Below, in pieces: positions 8,748 to 18,768 of a stretch of 64,000 bases of DNA. The notes below the pieces were generated by a model. The model saw only the letters and a program-made list of their open reading frames with translations, had not been told where the DNA came from and did not search any database. Source of the DNA: Bin55 sp963667455 (GTDB taxonomy: Bacteria > Pseudomonadota > Gammaproteobacteria > Pseudomonadales > Azotimanducaceae); assembly GCA_963667455.2 (NCBI GenBank), contig CAXXFR010000003.1, positions 1 to 64,000 on the forward strand, given 5' to 3'. A program made the position numbers and the translations under genes. Positions within the stretch are counted from its first letter, which is position 1; every line of letters starts with the position of its first letter.

Positions 8748-9845
8748 ATGGCTGAATCTTTGCCCACCTCGGTGGAGATTTTCGACGACACCATGAGAGA
8801 GGGCCTTCAAATCGAAAGCCCCGATATTCCGGTGTCGGAGAAGCTCCGCCTCCTCGATGCCATTGGCGAAATGGGTGCTAAGACGATCTCTATCGGCTCC
8901 TTCGCACACCCAAAGTGGACTCCGTCGATGGCATGCATCGATGAGATCGCAGAAAAATTTGTGCCAAAACCCGGAGTCAAGTACACCGCGGCCATATTCA
9001 ACCGCAAAGGCTTTGAACGAGCAGATGTCTACTACCCCAAGATCGATGTCAGAGGAAGAAGCTTTGGTACTCATGTAGAGTTATGCGACACCTTTGCACG
9101 CAGAAACTACAACCGAACCAAACGCGAACAGATTGCGGCGATGGATGGGTCAATCGCAGCGGCCGCCAAAGCAGGTGCAGAATTCGGTTCCGTCGCGTTA
9201 GGCAATCCTTTTGGATCGAACTTTGAAGGGCCATTCAGCCTTGCTCAGCGAATGGAATTGTTGACGTTGATGATCGACAAGTGGCATAAGGCGGGCATCG
9301 AAGTGCGAAAACTGTCGTTTCTCGACGCGATGGGATGGAACATGCCCCACACTGTTCGAGAAACCATGGTTGCGATCCGAGACCGCTACCCGGAAATCAC
9401 CGACTTTCACATGCATCTGCACAACACACGCGGCGCAACGTTGTCAAGCTTCTACGAAGCTCTCGTACTCGGAGCTCAAAGATTCGACACTTCTCTCGGC
9501 GGAATGGGTGGATGCCCTTATTGTGGAAACGGCCGAGCAGCAGGCCACGTTCCAACTGAAGACTTCGTACATTTGTGCCACCAAATGGGAATTGAAACCG
9601 GCTACGACCTCGATAAAGTCATTGAAGCGGCGGTGATCGCCGAAGAAGTAGTAGGTCATCCACTCTGGGGCCATGTGTCCAAAGCAGGTCCGCTGCCGGA
9701 GACAAACGATGTCTACCCGGCGGATATGCCTTTTGTCGAGTCACTGGAAGAGGCAGCCCACTTCCGAATGGGCTCAGACGTGTATGAAGGTCAGATTTCT
9801 CCTTGGCGTGAGGGAGATGCACTGACACGCCCAAGCACGGTCTAG
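8748..9845 (+). CDS. hydroxymethylglutaryl-CoA lyase-like DRE-TIM enzyme
   Basis: 365 residues with a strong GGAGGGAG ribosome binding site. 'DDTMREGLQIES' is the DRE-type start that places the catalytic Arg (17) and metal-binding acid. 'FHMHLHNTRG' supplies the HxH metal ligands, and 'GGMGGCPYCGNGRAAGHVPTEDFVHL' is the cysteine loop that distinguishes HMG-CoA lyases from isopropylmalate synthases. It is longer than standard HMG-CoA lyase (about 300) because of a C-terminal tail after 'PLWGHVSKAGPLP', so it belongs to a divergent branch. With the carboxylase pair and crotonase that follow, it resembles the end of leucine catabolism (HMG-CoA to acetoacetate plus acetyl-CoA). The exact substrate may differ. 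Confidence 0.78.
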   Translation: MAESLPTSVEIFDDTMREGLQIESPDIPVSEKLRLLDAIGEMGAKTISIGSFAHPKWTPSMACIDEIAEKFVPKPGVKYTAAIFNRKGFERADVYYPKIDVRGRSFGTHVELCDTFARRNYNRTKREQIAAMDGSIAAAAKAGAEFGSVALGNPFGSNFEGPFSLAQRMELLTLMIDKWHKAGIEVRKLSFLDAMGWNMPHTVRETMVAIRDRYPEITDFHMHLHNTRGATLSSFYEALVLGAQRFDTSLGGMGGCPYCGNGRAAGHVPTEDFVHLCHQMGIETGYDLDKVIEAAVIAEEVVGHPLWGHVSKAGPLPETNDVYPADMPFVESLEEAAHFRMGSDVYEGQISPWREGDALTRPSTV

Positions 9846-9957
9846 TTCTCGAGATTTCGGGAGCTTTCGCCGTCTCTGGGATCGCTTTGACGACCAAACA
9901 TCGGTTTGTTGCGCATTCCGCAACTAACGGTCATATCGCGCAGGAGGGATTGGAGTC

Positions 9958-11599
9958 ATGGCCGTAATCGCATCGCGTCTTGACACTCGATCAGAGACGT
10001 ATCTCAACAACCGCCAGAACAACCTTGAGAAGCTTACTCAGCTCGAGGAGCTGTACGCCGAAGCAGCAAAGGGGGGAGGCGAAGAGTCCGTAAGCCGTCT
10101 CGCTTCCCGCGGGAAGATGGTGATCCGTGAACGAATCGCATGGGTGCTAGATCGCGATTCGCCATTCTTGGAAATCAGTCCACTTGCTGCATGGCGATCC
10201 AATTACGTTGTCGGGTCGGGATTTGTTGTTGGGATCGGAGTCATCGAGGGAGTCGAGTGCGTAATTCTTGGACACGACCCCTCCGTTCGAGCTGGTGCGT
10301 TCAACGCCTTCAATAGCAAGAAGCTAATGCGAGGATTGGAAATCGCTCGCGAAAACCGAATGCCTTACGTTCAGTTCGTTGAATCGGCTGGAGCCGATCT
10401 CGGAGGTGGCGGCGGTGGTGGCAGTTCGGACCCCGAGCAGGGAATGCGTCGAGAGACTGGCCACTTTGCAGAATCCGGGAGGTTGTTCTACGAAATTACA
10501 GAGTTGTCGAAGATGCGGATTCCGACGATATCCATCGCGTTCGGTGCATCCACGGCAGGAGGCGCATATCAACCCGGAATGAGCGACTACAACATATTCG
10601 TCAAGAATCAGGCGATGGTCGCGCTCGGAAGTCCCCCACTCGTAAAAATGGCAACTGGCGAAGATGCCGAAAACGAGGAACTGGGAGGAGCGGACATGCA
10701 CACCGCAATTTCCGGACTCGGCGACTACTTTGCCGAAGACGAGATGGACGGTATACGCTTGTGTCGCGAAGTGGTGAGACACCTGAATTGGCGCAAAGAC
10801 GGGCCTGAGCCTTCCCTTCCGCCAGATCCCCCTGTCTACGACCCCGACGAGCTACTGGGAATCGTCGGTGAAGATCTAACCATTCCGTTTGACATTCGCG
10901 AAGTAATCGCACGAGTAGTAGATGGATCTCGGTTCGAAGAGTTCAAGCCGCGCTACGGCCCAACGCTGGTAACCGGATGGGCATCGATTCACGGATATCC
11001 CGTTGGGATCCTCGGCAACAACGGACCATTGATGTCCGAGTCGGCCGAAAAGGCATCGCAGTTCATACAGCTTTGCAATCAAGTCGATGTCTCCTTGCTG
11101 TTCCTGCACAACATCACGGGCTATGTTGTGGGCGCATCATTCGAACAAAGCGGCATCACCAAGAACGGATCCAAGATGATCAATGCAGTCACAAATTCGA
11201 CGGTTCCCCATTTCAGCGTCATCGCGGGAGCGTCCTATGGTGCGGGAAAACTATGGTATGAGTGGACGTGCCTATGGGACCCGTTTCACATACACCTGGC
11301 CGACAGCCAAGATAGCCGTGATGGGACCACGCCAGCAGGCCGGAGTAATGACCATCGTGCAGCGACGTGCTGCTCAGCGTCGAGGCCTCGAATTCGACGA
11401 AGATGCCAATGCCAAACGTGTGGCAGGTGCCGAGTATTGGCTGGAAGAGAGATCCAAAGGACTGTTCGCGACATCGCGAATAACGGACGATGCCATGATT
11501 GACCCGCGGCAAACACGCACGGTTCTTGGTATATCCCTTTCGGCCAGTCACAACCGTGAAGTTCGTGGAACGAAGGAGTTCGGCACGTGGAGAATGTAA
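9958..11599 (+). pseudogene. acyl-CoA carboxylase, carboxyltransferase (beta) subunit, one frameshift
   Basis: It has an AGGAGG site and an ATG at 9958. The frame runs normally to 'VIAGASYGAG' and then leaves the family. Removing one A from the AAAA run at 11247-11250 restores 'NYGMSGRAYGTRFTYTWPTAKIAVMGPRQQAGVM' and the frame ends at the TAA at 11597-11599, giving about 546 residues. The N-terminal half has 'VILGHDPSVRAGAFNAFNSKKLMRGLEIA' and 'FVESAGADLGGGGGG'; the second crotonase-like half has 'LLFLHNITGYVVGASFEQSGI'. The closest type is methylcrotonyl- or geranyl-CoA carboxylase beta. It transfers CO2 from carboxybiotin to the acyl-CoA. It overlaps the alpha-subunit start by 13 bases. The homopolymer indel suggests a read error. 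Confidence 0.85.
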
Positions 11600-13575
11600 C
11601 GATCAAGCCCATCCGCAAGATTCTCGTTGCGAATCGTGGCGAAATTGCAAGCCGAGTATTTCGAACTGCCAACGAAATGGGCATCTCGACCGTCGCAGTG
11701 TTCGCCGACGGCGACCTGGGACTCCCCTTTGTAAGTGAAGCCGACTTGGCCATTGCATTGAAGGGACAGACCTCTCGCGAAACTTACTTGGACATCGACA
11801 AGATTCTGGGAGCATGCCACAAGTCTGGGGCGGACGCCGTTCACCCGGGATACGGATTCTTGTCAGAAAATGCCGAATTCGCACAAGCCGTGATGGACGC
11901 TGGTCTCACCTGGATTGGTCCGCCTGTAGGAGCTATCCAGCAGATGGGCGACAAACTTGCAGCGAAGGCTCTCATGAACGGAGCCAACGTTCCAACGCTT
12001 GCTGCTGTCGAACTAGCTGACGACACCAACATTGCAGAGGCGGCAGAGCAAGTCGGGTATCCCGTACTTGTCAAAGCGACAGCTGGTGGAGGTGGTCGCG
12101 GAATGCGCGTGGTCGAAAATCCTAGCGACCTTGAAGCGGCAATTGAAGGCGCGAAGCGCGAGGCAGGTTCTGCATTTGGCAACGACACGGTGTTTCTGGA
12201 ACGCTGGCTGACATCGTCTCGACACGTCGAGATTCAGATTCTCGGCGACCTACACGGCAATATCGTCCACTTCTTCGAACGCGAATGTTCCATCCAACGC
12301 CGACACCAAAAAATCATTGAGGAAGCTCCGTCTCCTGCGGTAGACCAGTCGTTGCGAGAGAGAATGGGGTCGGCGGCTATTTCCGCGGCGAATCAGCTGG
12401 GCTATTCGTCTGCCGGTACTGTTGAATTTCTGGTTAGCAGAAATGAATTCTGGTTCCTTGAAGTCAATACCCGTCTGCAAGTCGAACACCCCGTGACTGA
12501 AGAGATCACGGGCTACGATCTGGTTCGAGAGCAGATTCGAATCGCCGAAGGAGAGCATCTGGGCTATGGACAGTTGGATCTGTCCATCAATGGACATGCC
12601 ATTGAGGCACGTTTGTATGCCGAAGATCCTGCACGTGGTTTTCTTCCCTCGCCTGGCACACTGAGCATTTGGGTACCGAGCGGATTGGCAAGGATTGACT
12701 CCGGTGTGCAATCCGGAAGCAAGGTTAGTCCAGAGTTCGATCCCATGATCGCCAAAGTGATTGCCCATGCTCCGTCGCGTCGTGAAGCAGCTTTCAAACT
12801 CGCTCGAGCTTTGGAGTCAACCAGCGTACATGGAATCAGCAACAACCGAGACTTTCTTGTCGCCACACTGCGTACACCAGAGTTTCTGGCTGGTGCCACT
12901 ACGACTGATTTCATTGAGCGCGTCGCTCCGCCACTTGCCAAAGAAGCGAGTGATCAAGAGCTGTTCGATGCTGTTATCGCATTAGCCATATGTGCGCAGT
13001 GCGAACGCCGTTGGGGCGCAACGGTACTGTCACACATTCCCAGCGGATGGCGGAACTCCCACATGCCACCTGAGCGAACCAAGTACAAGTACGGCGAACG
13101 AGAACTAGAGCTCGAGTATCGAACCAACGACGGCAGGCAATTTGAAGCGAGTGTCGATGGAAATGAGTTTGAAGTTTCCGTACTGCATGTAGTCGCAGAC
13201 CACGTGGAACTGCTTATCGATGATCGGCATATGGAGTTCGAGGTCTTCCTAGACGATGATGAAGTGAGTCTGGTCCACGGGCCGGCAGGCGATGTCGCAC
13301 TAACTGAATTGCCCCGGTTCATCCTTCCTGGAGCAGCGGAGATCGAAGGCGGATTGACGGCACCCATGCCCGGCAAGGTACTAACGACTGCCGTCAGCGC
13401 TGGAGACAGTGTGTCCGCCGGCCAACTCCTAGTCATTTTGGAAGCAATGAAGATGGAGCATCGGATCACCGCACCAGTGGACGGAAAAATCGCGAATGTC
13501 AGCGTTCAAGTTGGAGATCAAGTCAACAAAGACGACATCTTGATTGAAATGGAATCCGCCGAAGGAGACGACTAA
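11587..13575 (+). CDS. acyl-CoA carboxylase, biotin carboxylase/BCCP (alpha) subunit
   Basis: 662 residues from a GTG start inside the end of the beta-subunit gene. The order is: biotin carboxylase N-terminal domain ('ILVANRGEIASRVFRTA'), ATP-grasp ('VLVKATAGGGGRGMRVV', about residue 160), C-terminal carboxylase domain ('FLEVNTRLQVEHPVTEEITG'), a linker, then a biotinyl domain with 'LEAMKMEHRI' where Lys622 would carry biotin. This all-in-one layout is that of methylcrotonyl-, propionyl- or geranyl-CoA carboxylase alpha subunits. It charges biotin with bicarbonate and ATP for the partner upstream. The stop overlaps the next gene (TAATG), so the operon is translationally coupled. Confidence 0.92.
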   Translation: MENVTIKPIRKILVANRGEIASRVFRTANEMGISTVAVFADGDLGLPFVSEADLAIALKGQTSRETYLDIDKILGACHKSGADAVHPGYGFLSENAEFAQAVMDAGLTWIGPPVGAIQQMGDKLAAKALMNGANVPTLAAVELADDTNIAEAAEQVGYPVLVKATAGGGGRGMRVVENPSDLEAAIEGAKREAGSAFGNDTVFLERWLTSSRHVEIQILGDLHGNIVHFFERECSIQRRHQKIIEEAPSPAVDQSLRERMGSAAISAANQLGYSSAGTVEFLVSRNEFWFLEVNTRLQVEHPVTEEITGYDLVREQIRIAEGEHLGYGQLDLSINGHAIEARLYAEDPARGFLPSPGTLSIWVPSGLARIDSGVQSGSKVSPEFDPMIAKVIAHAPSRREAAFKLARALESTSVHGISNNRDFLVATLRTPEFLAGATTTDFIERVAPPLAKEASDQELFDAVIALAICAQCERRWGATVLSHIPSGWRNSHMPPERTKYKYGERELELEYRTNDGRQFEASVDGNEFEVSVLHVVADHVELLIDDRHMEFEVFLDDDEVSLVHGPAGDVALTELPRFILPGAAEIEGGLTAPMPGKVLTTAVSAGDSVSAGQLLVILEAMKMEHRITAPVDGKIANVSVQVGDQVNKDDILIEMESAEGDD

Positions 13576-14348
13576 TGGCAAATACTGAAGCCACACTCTA
13601 TTCCGTGGACGATGGTGCTGCGTGGATTACGCTCAATAGACCGGAAAATCGAAACGCGCTGTCGTCAGTATTGGTTAGCGAGCTCTACGAACATCTTGGC
13701 GCGGCAAACGAAGACCCTGACGTCCGATGCATTGTGATCACGGGAGCTCCTCCTGCGTTTTGTTCAGGCGCAGACTTGAAGAGTCCGCCGGGAGCTTCAA
13801 TCGAGGGTAGAAGATCCGTTCCCTATCCTGACGTTCTCACACGCATCATGGATAGCGACAAGCCAGTTATTGCGGCTGTCAATGGCGCGGCATTTGCTGG
13901 AGGATTGGGGCTGGTCGGTGCATCGGATATCGTTGTTGCAGTCGAAGATGCCAAGTTCAGTTTTAGCGAAGTGAGAATCGGAGTCATCCCCGCTGTGATT
14001 TCGGTTGTCTGTATTCCCAAGCTTGGAGCTCACCATGCGATGAAGCTGTTCTTGACCGGCGAGAGATTCACTGGCGCTCAGGCTGTCGAGATGGGGTTTG
14101 CCCATCGAGCGGTTCCTGCTGATGAACTGAACGCTGCGGTTCAAGAGGAAATCGACATGATCAAGCTTGGCGGACCCACCGCAGTAGTCGAATGCAAGAA
14201 GCTGGTCCGAAGCGTCCCGACGTGGGATAGAACCGAAGGATTCAGCAAGACAGCTGAGTGGAGCGGTCGAATGTTTCGTTCCGATGAGGCGAGCGAGGGC
14301 ATGGCAGCGTTTCGAGAAAAACGAGACGCGTCTTGGATCGAGAACTAA
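13575..14348 (+). CDS. enoyl-CoA hydratase/isomerase, methylglutaconyl-CoA hydratase-like
   Basis: 257 residues; the ATG overlaps the preceding stop by one base. Crotonase features are clear: the oxyanion-hole segment 'PAFCSGADLKSP', the second loop 'AAVNGAAFAGGLGLVGASDIV', and 'FSFSEVRIGVIPAVIS'. The last motif, with a Glu before the 'RIGVIPAVIS' turn, is what 3-methylglutaconyl-CoA hydratases of leucine degradation (LiuC/AUH type) carry, while the first crotonase Glu is replaced by Gly, also as in that branch. Together with the biotin carboxylase and HMG-CoA-lyase-like protein it completes three steps of the leucine pathway; the first acyl-CoA dehydrogenase is not in this window. Confidence 0.83.
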   Translation: MANTEATLYSVDDGAAWITLNRPENRNALSSVLVSELYEHLGAANEDPDVRCIVITGAPPAFCSGADLKSPPGASIEGRRSVPYPDVLTRIMDSDKPVIAAVNGAAFAGGLGLVGASDIVVAVEDAKFSFSEVRIGVIPAVISVVCIPKLGAHHAMKLFLTGERFTGAQAVEMGFAHRAVPADELNAAVQEEIDMIKLGGPTAVVECKKLVRSVPTWDRTEGFSKTAEWSGRMFRSDEASEGMAAFREKRDASWIEN

Positions 14349-14409
14349 CGCACACTCCATTCGATATTCGACACTACGACGACCATTCGTAAGGTTGTCT
14401 GAACACATA

Positions 14410-15447
14410 TTGAATTCAATCGTGCGCAACGACGCATGGTTTCGCGTTCCTGTGCCACAAGATCTATTCGTTTGGATCTCCCGTCGTTACATCCGAAGCA
14501 GAATTGCGGCTCTCTCCGCTGCGTTGGCCAACGACGAATCACCCGATGGTGAGCCCAAGATCGGATTCCACGACCAGCCACTCCTTCCCAATCACACAGC
14601 GAGCCTCAACAGCGAACAGAAGCGCGAAGTGACCGTTGGTTTTTTCTCGCAATTTCTCGGACCGAGTCTCAAGTACAGTTGTTCCATGTGGAACATGTGC
14701 TCCGGCGGCCTAAGACGGGCCGAGTTGGAAACGATGCAGCTCTATGCCGATAGAGCTCAAGTCCGAGACGGCATGCGGGTATTGGATCTCGGTTGCGGCT
14801 GGGGATCGTTTTCACTCTGGCTTGCGTCAAGTCATGCAAACTGTCAGGTAGTCGCGTTGACAAACTCTGTGGCACAGGGACAGTACGTTGAACAAGCGGC
14901 AAGTGAACTTGGTTTGGCCAACATCACGGTTGTTGTGGCAAATGCCGAAACTCTTCAGTCGACAGCTAAGTTTGATCGCATTTTCGCGATCGAGCTAATT
15001 GAGCAAGTCCATGATCGCCAAGACTTTCTGGCGCGGGTGTCGAAGTGCTTAGCCGCACAAGGCAAGTTGTTCGTCCACTCTTATTGCCACAGCGATCTTT
15101 CATTTCGATTCGAACCGGACTCCAACATTGGACTTCTCATGGGCATGTTCTTCTGCAACGATCGGGTTGCGGGCAGAAGATCGATGAGTAATACCCAAGA
15201 TGCACTGGCAATTGAATCTGAGTGGTACCACTCAGGCCAGAACTACCAAGTCACGGCAGAACATTGGCAACGCAATCTCGCCTCAAACCGCAAAGAAGCG
15301 ATCTCTGCCCTTCTGGAGTCGAATCCTCGAGACTCAAGAAGTGCTCATCGCCGCTGGCTCTTCTTCTTGATTGTGTGTCAAGAGCTCTTTGGTTCCAACA
15401 ACGGCAAGGACTGGCTGATCGCTCACTACCTGATGCGCCCTAGTTAA
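14410..15447 (+). CDS. SAM methyltransferase of the CFA synthase/coclaurine N-methyltransferase type
   Basis: The frame is open from 14284, inside the crotonase gene. I prefer the TTG at 14410 ('LNSIVRND'), giving about 345 residues; a GTG at 14422 is the other candidate. SAM motif I is 'VLDLGCGWGSFSLWLA'. 'LKYSCSMWN' upstream of it, 'YDRIF/FDRIFAIELIEQ', 'GKLFVHSYCH' and 'QNYQVTAEHWQRNL' follow the layout of coclaurine N-methyltransferase-like proteins, sister to cyclopropane fatty acid synthases. In bacteria most such proteins have unknown substrates: a lipid double bond or an amine are both possible. It stops 25 bases before the end of the convergent formamidase gene. Confidence 0.78.
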   Translation: MNSIVRNDAWFRVPVPQDLFVWISRRYIRSRIAALSAALANDESPDGEPKIGFHDQPLLPNHTASLNSEQKREVTVGFFSQFLGPSLKYSCSMWNMCSGGLRRAELETMQLYADRAQVRDGMRVLDLGCGWGSFSLWLASSHANCQVVALTNSVAQGQYVEQAASELGLANITVVVANAETLQSTAKFDRIFAIELIEQVHDRQDFLARVSKCLAAQGKLFVHSYCHSDLSFRFEPDSNIGLLMGMFFCNDRVAGRRSMSNTQDALAIESEWYHSGQNYQVTAEHWQRNLASNRKEAISALLESNPRDSRSAHRRWLFFLIVCQELFGSNNGKDWLIAHYLMRPS

Positions 15448-15472
15448 GTCTGTCTTGAATGTCACTCGTCGA

Positions 15473-16285
15473 TCAATCTTCCGCAATCATTCGGACAAGA
15501 GAACTGGTCGGCTCGGTCAACGACTCTACGACATCGAAGTGATGCCGATGAGGCTCAATTTCAAATCGAAACTTTTGGACTTTGTCCTCCCAATTCTCGC
15601 GTAACACCTCAGCCTGCCGGATGAATTCGGGTCGCTCCAACGCTCCCACCCAACATAGAACCGACGCGGAGAACCAAGGGAGTGCAAGTGCGGGACTCTC
15701 GGCTATCGCTTCTTCTTCGTCCAATTGAAGCGTGTCGTTCATTTGTGTCTGTGCCAGATTGCGTAAGTCGTGAAGTCCGCTGATGGACACCACCCGCTTT
15801 ACACGGTCTCTGGATTGGTCTTGCAACGGGGAATTGGCACACACCATGCGTGTTACCAGATGACCTCCAGCAGAGTGACCCAGGAGAACGATCGGACCAT
15901 CGACCCGAATCGAGCATTGCTCGATAGCCGAAGCAACCATGCGAGTGATTTCGAAAATTCGGGCTTGCGGAGCCAAGACGTAGTTGGGGATTGCAAAGAC
16001 CCACCCTTTCCCACACAAGCCGTTGGCCAAGTGCGACCAGTACGACTTGTCAAACTCCATCCAGTACCCGCCGTGCAGGAAGATCGCAAGTCCTCGATGC
16101 CCATCCGCAGGCCAAAACAAGTCGTAGGCTTGACGTGTTTCCGTGCCATAGGGGACATCTTGGTCGAATCGGCCGTGCCGGGTTCGAAATTCAGCTGCTC
16201 GAGTCGCCCAAGTACTAGGATAGGTCCCACCATCAGGTATGTAGCGGGCATTGGCGAACTCTTCGTCCCAGTTCACCCGGATCAC
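15473..16285 (-). CDS. alpha/beta hydrolase, kynurenine formamidase-like
   Basis: 270 residues. The oxyanion-hole motif 'FLHGGYWMEFDKSYWSHLA' (HGGYW at 71-75) and nucleophile elbow 'LLGHSAGGHL' (Ser138) are those of the AFMID/KynB-like esterase branch, and the C-terminal 'HRHHFDVVESL' supplies the catalytic His. Such enzymes hydrolyse N-formyl-L-kynurenine to kynurenine and formate. Its place inside a locus with tryptophan 2,3-dioxygenase and kynureninase supports this step. It is the only leftward gene in the block and is divergent from the fused monooxygenase gene, so 16286-16473 probably holds two promoters. A general carboxylesterase is the alternative. Confidence 0.8.
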   Translation of the reverse strand: MIRVNWDEEFANARYIPDGGTYPSTWATRAAEFRTRHGRFDQDVPYGTETRQAYDLFWPADGHRGLAIFLHGGYWMEFDKSYWSHLANGLCGKGWVFAIPNYVLAPQARIFEITRMVASAIEQCSIRVDGPIVLLGHSAGGHLVTRMVCANSPLQDQSRDRVKRVVSISGLHDLRNLAQTQMNDTLQLDEEEAIAESPALALPWFSASVLCWVGALERPEFIRQAEVLRENWEDKVQKFRFEIEPHRHHFDVVESLTEPTSSLVRMIAED

Positions 16286-16473
16286 GGATGCGAATTCTCA
16301 GCTATCAGTGATCCAATCAATCCGACTGCAAGTGTTGTATGGATCGATGATTGGGCATGCATGGTTGACTTGCGCGAGAACCGCTTCGGAGTGCGAACTA
16401 GAATACTTGGAGACGATGCGAGAACACAGTTTCTCGTTTAACAAGCAGGATCACTTCTAGCAAGTACGTTCAC

Positions 16474-18768
16474 ATGCGTATTGTTTGTCTGGGCGGAGGG
16501 CCAGGCGGCCTGTATTTCGCCATCTGCATGAAACTGCGGGATCCGGATCACGACATTCTCGTCGTGGAACGGAATCGACCCGACGACACTTTCGGTTGGG
16601 GTGTTGTTCTCTCGGACGACACGCTCAGCAAGCTTCAGCAAAACGACTCAAGAAGCGAGTCCCAAATCCGCGCCAACTTTGCGTATTGGGACGACATTGC
16701 TCTGCACTATCAGGGCAAACGACTGGTTTCCACCGGACACGGGTTCTGTGGAATCGGTAGGAAGAAACTACTGAACATCCTGCAGGAACGGGCGAAGGAA
16801 CTGAACATCAAGATGATGTTTGAGACCGAAGTTGAGAGTGCTTCGAAATTTGTTCCCTCGTACGATTTGGTCGTCGCAAGCGACGGACTGAATTCGAAGA
16901 CTCGCCACGAGTTTGCATCCGTGTTCAAACCACAGATCGACGAAAGGCTCTGCCACTTCATGTGGCTAGGGACCCATCAGAAATTCGACGATGCCTTTAC
17001 ATTTATCTTTGAAGAGACCCGTCACGGCTGGGTTTGGGCGCACGCGTACCAGTTCGACAGGGATACGGCTACTTTCATCGTCGAATGTTCTCAAGAGACT
17101 TTTGATGCGTTCAGTTTCGACCAACTGAGCCAACAGGAAAGCATTGCGATCTGCGAAGAGATATTTGCAGATCATTTAGCTGGTCACGCGTTGATGACTA
17201 ACGCCAACCACATTCGAGGCTCGGCCTGGATTCAATTTCCCCGCGTATTGTGTGACCGCTGGAGCAACGGAAACGTCGTTCTGCTTGGAGATGCCGCGGC
17301 TACGGCGCATTTCTCGATAGGTTCTGGTACTAAACTAGCTCTGGAATCGGCGATAGCACTTGCGGACTGCTTGCACTCCGAACCATCTCTCGATTCAGCA
17401 CTTGCCAACTACGAACAAGACAGGCGCGTCGAGGTACTCCGACTTCAGTCGGCGGCTCGCAACTCCGTCGAGTGGTTTGAAAACGTCGAGAGATATCTTC
17501 AGTTGGATCCCGTTCAGCTGAACTACTCGCTTCTAACCCGAAGCCAGCGAATCAGTCATGAGAATCTGCGCACACGCGATGCACAGTGGTTGAAATCGGC
17601 GGAAGCATGGTTCCAAAAGGAGGCAGGTGTTTCTGCAAACGCTTCGGTTCGTCCGCCGATGTTTGCTCCCTTCAAGCTCCGTGAAATGGAGCTCAAGAAC
17701 CGGATCGTCGTTTCTCCCATGGCCCAGTACAAGGCTGTGGACGGCTGTCCCAACGACTGGCACCTGATTCACTATGGAGAGCGAGCCAAGGGAGGAGCGG
17801 GTCTAGTCTACACCGAAATGACCTGTGTATCAGACACAGGCCGAATTTCACCGGGATGTACGGGACTCTATGCACCAGAGCATGTTGAAGAGTGGTTGAG
17901 ACTCACGCGATTCGTTCACGAAGAGACCGATGCCAAGATCTGCTGCCAGATTGGACATTCAGGTCGCAAAGGCTCAACACGCATCGGCTGGGAGGGAATG
18001 GATCTCCCGTTGGAGAGCGGCAATTGGGAAGTTGTCTCAGCTTCCGCCATTCAGTGGTCGCCACACAATGCTATTCCGCGTGAGGCCACCATCGAGGAGC
18101 TGAATGCGATCAAGCAGCAATTTGTTGCCGCAACGGAGATGGCTGAGGAAGCCGGATTTGACATGATCGAGCTTCATGCAGCGCACGGATACTTCATCTC
18201 GTCTTTCGTCTCGCCAGTTTCCAACCGTCGTACAGACCGCTATGGCGGCAATTTGGAGAATCGCATGCGTTATCCATTGGAAGTACTTGCCGCCATGCGG
18301 GATGCGTGGCCGCAGCACAAACCGATCTCTGTTCGAATCTCCGCTACGGACTGGGTAGGTGAGCTTGGCGTGACTCCAGAAGATGCTGTGCACGTTGCCA
18401 AGGCCTTTGCAAGCGTTGGGGCCGACATCATCAACGTATCGGCCGGCCAAACGACGATCGACGCCGAGCCGGTTTACGGACGAATGTTCCAGACTCCGTT
18501 TTCCGATCGCATTCGCAATGAAGGTGGTGTCACTACCATAGCTGTTGGCAATATCTATGAAGCGGACCATGTCAATTCCATTCTGCTGGCCGGGCGAGCC
18601 GACCTGGTCTGCATTGGCCGACCGCATCTGACGAACCCCTATTGGACTTTGCACACGGCAACTGCTCTTGGCGACCGAGAAGAAGATTGGCCCGATCCCT
18701 ACCTCCAAGGTCGAGACCAAAGTTGGCGCTTGGCTGATCGCGAAGCGGAAAGTTCCGATCAAGTATGA
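16474..18768 (+). CDS. 2-aminobenzoyl-CoA monooxygenase/reductase (FAD monooxygenase-OYE fusion)
   Basis: 764 residues with two flavin domains. Residues 1-385 form a class A FAD monooxygenase: 'VCLGGGPGGLYFA' binds ADP, and 'VLLGDAAATAHFSIGSGTKLALESAIALA' is the second FAD motif. From about 394 ('PPMFAPFKLREMELKNRIVVSPMAQY') to the end lies an Old Yellow Enzyme-type NADH:flavin oxidoreductase, with 'ELHAAHGYFISSFVSP' and 'RTDRYGGNLENRMRYPLEV'. This fusion is the hallmark of 2-aminobenzoyl-CoA monooxygenase/reductase, known from Azoarcus evansii, which hydroxylates and dearomatises anthraniloyl-CoA; close relatives are annotated as salicylyl-CoA 5-hydroxylase. The ligase and kynurenine genes nearby favour anthraniloyl-CoA. 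It overlaps the SDR start (ATGA). Confidence 0.87.
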   Translation: MRIVCLGGGPGGLYFAICMKLRDPDHDILVVERNRPDDTFGWGVVLSDDTLSKLQQNDSRSESQIRANFAYWDDIALHYQGKRLVSTGHGFCGIGRKKLLNILQERAKELNIKMMFETEVESASKFVPSYDLVVASDGLNSKTRHEFASVFKPQIDERLCHFMWLGTHQKFDDAFTFIFEETRHGWVWAHAYQFDRDTATFIVECSQETFDAFSFDQLSQQESIAICEEIFADHLAGHALMTNANHIRGSAWIQFPRVLCDRWSNGNVVLLGDAAATAHFSIGSGTKLALESAIALADCLHSEPSLDSALANYEQDRRVEVLRLQSAARNSVEWFENVERYLQLDPVQLNYSLLTRSQRISHENLRTRDAQWLKSAEAWFQKEAGVSANASVRPPMFAPFKLREMELKNRIVVSPMAQYKAVDGCPNDWHLIHYGERAKGGAGLVYTEMTCVSDTGRISPGCTGLYAPEHVEEWLRLTRFVHEETDAKICCQIGHSGRKGSTRIGWEGMDLPLESGNWEVVSASAIQWSPHNAIPREATIEELNAIKQQFVAATEMAEEAGFDMIELHAAHGYFISSFVSPVSNRRTDRYGGNLENRMRYPLEVLAAMRDAWPQHKPISVRISATDWVGELGVTPEDAVHVAKAFASVGADIINVSAGQTTIDAEPVYGRMFQTPFSDRIRNEGGVTTIAVGNIYEADHVNSILLAGRADLVCIGRPHLTNPYWTLHTATALGDREEDWPDPYLQGRDQSWRLADREAESSDQV

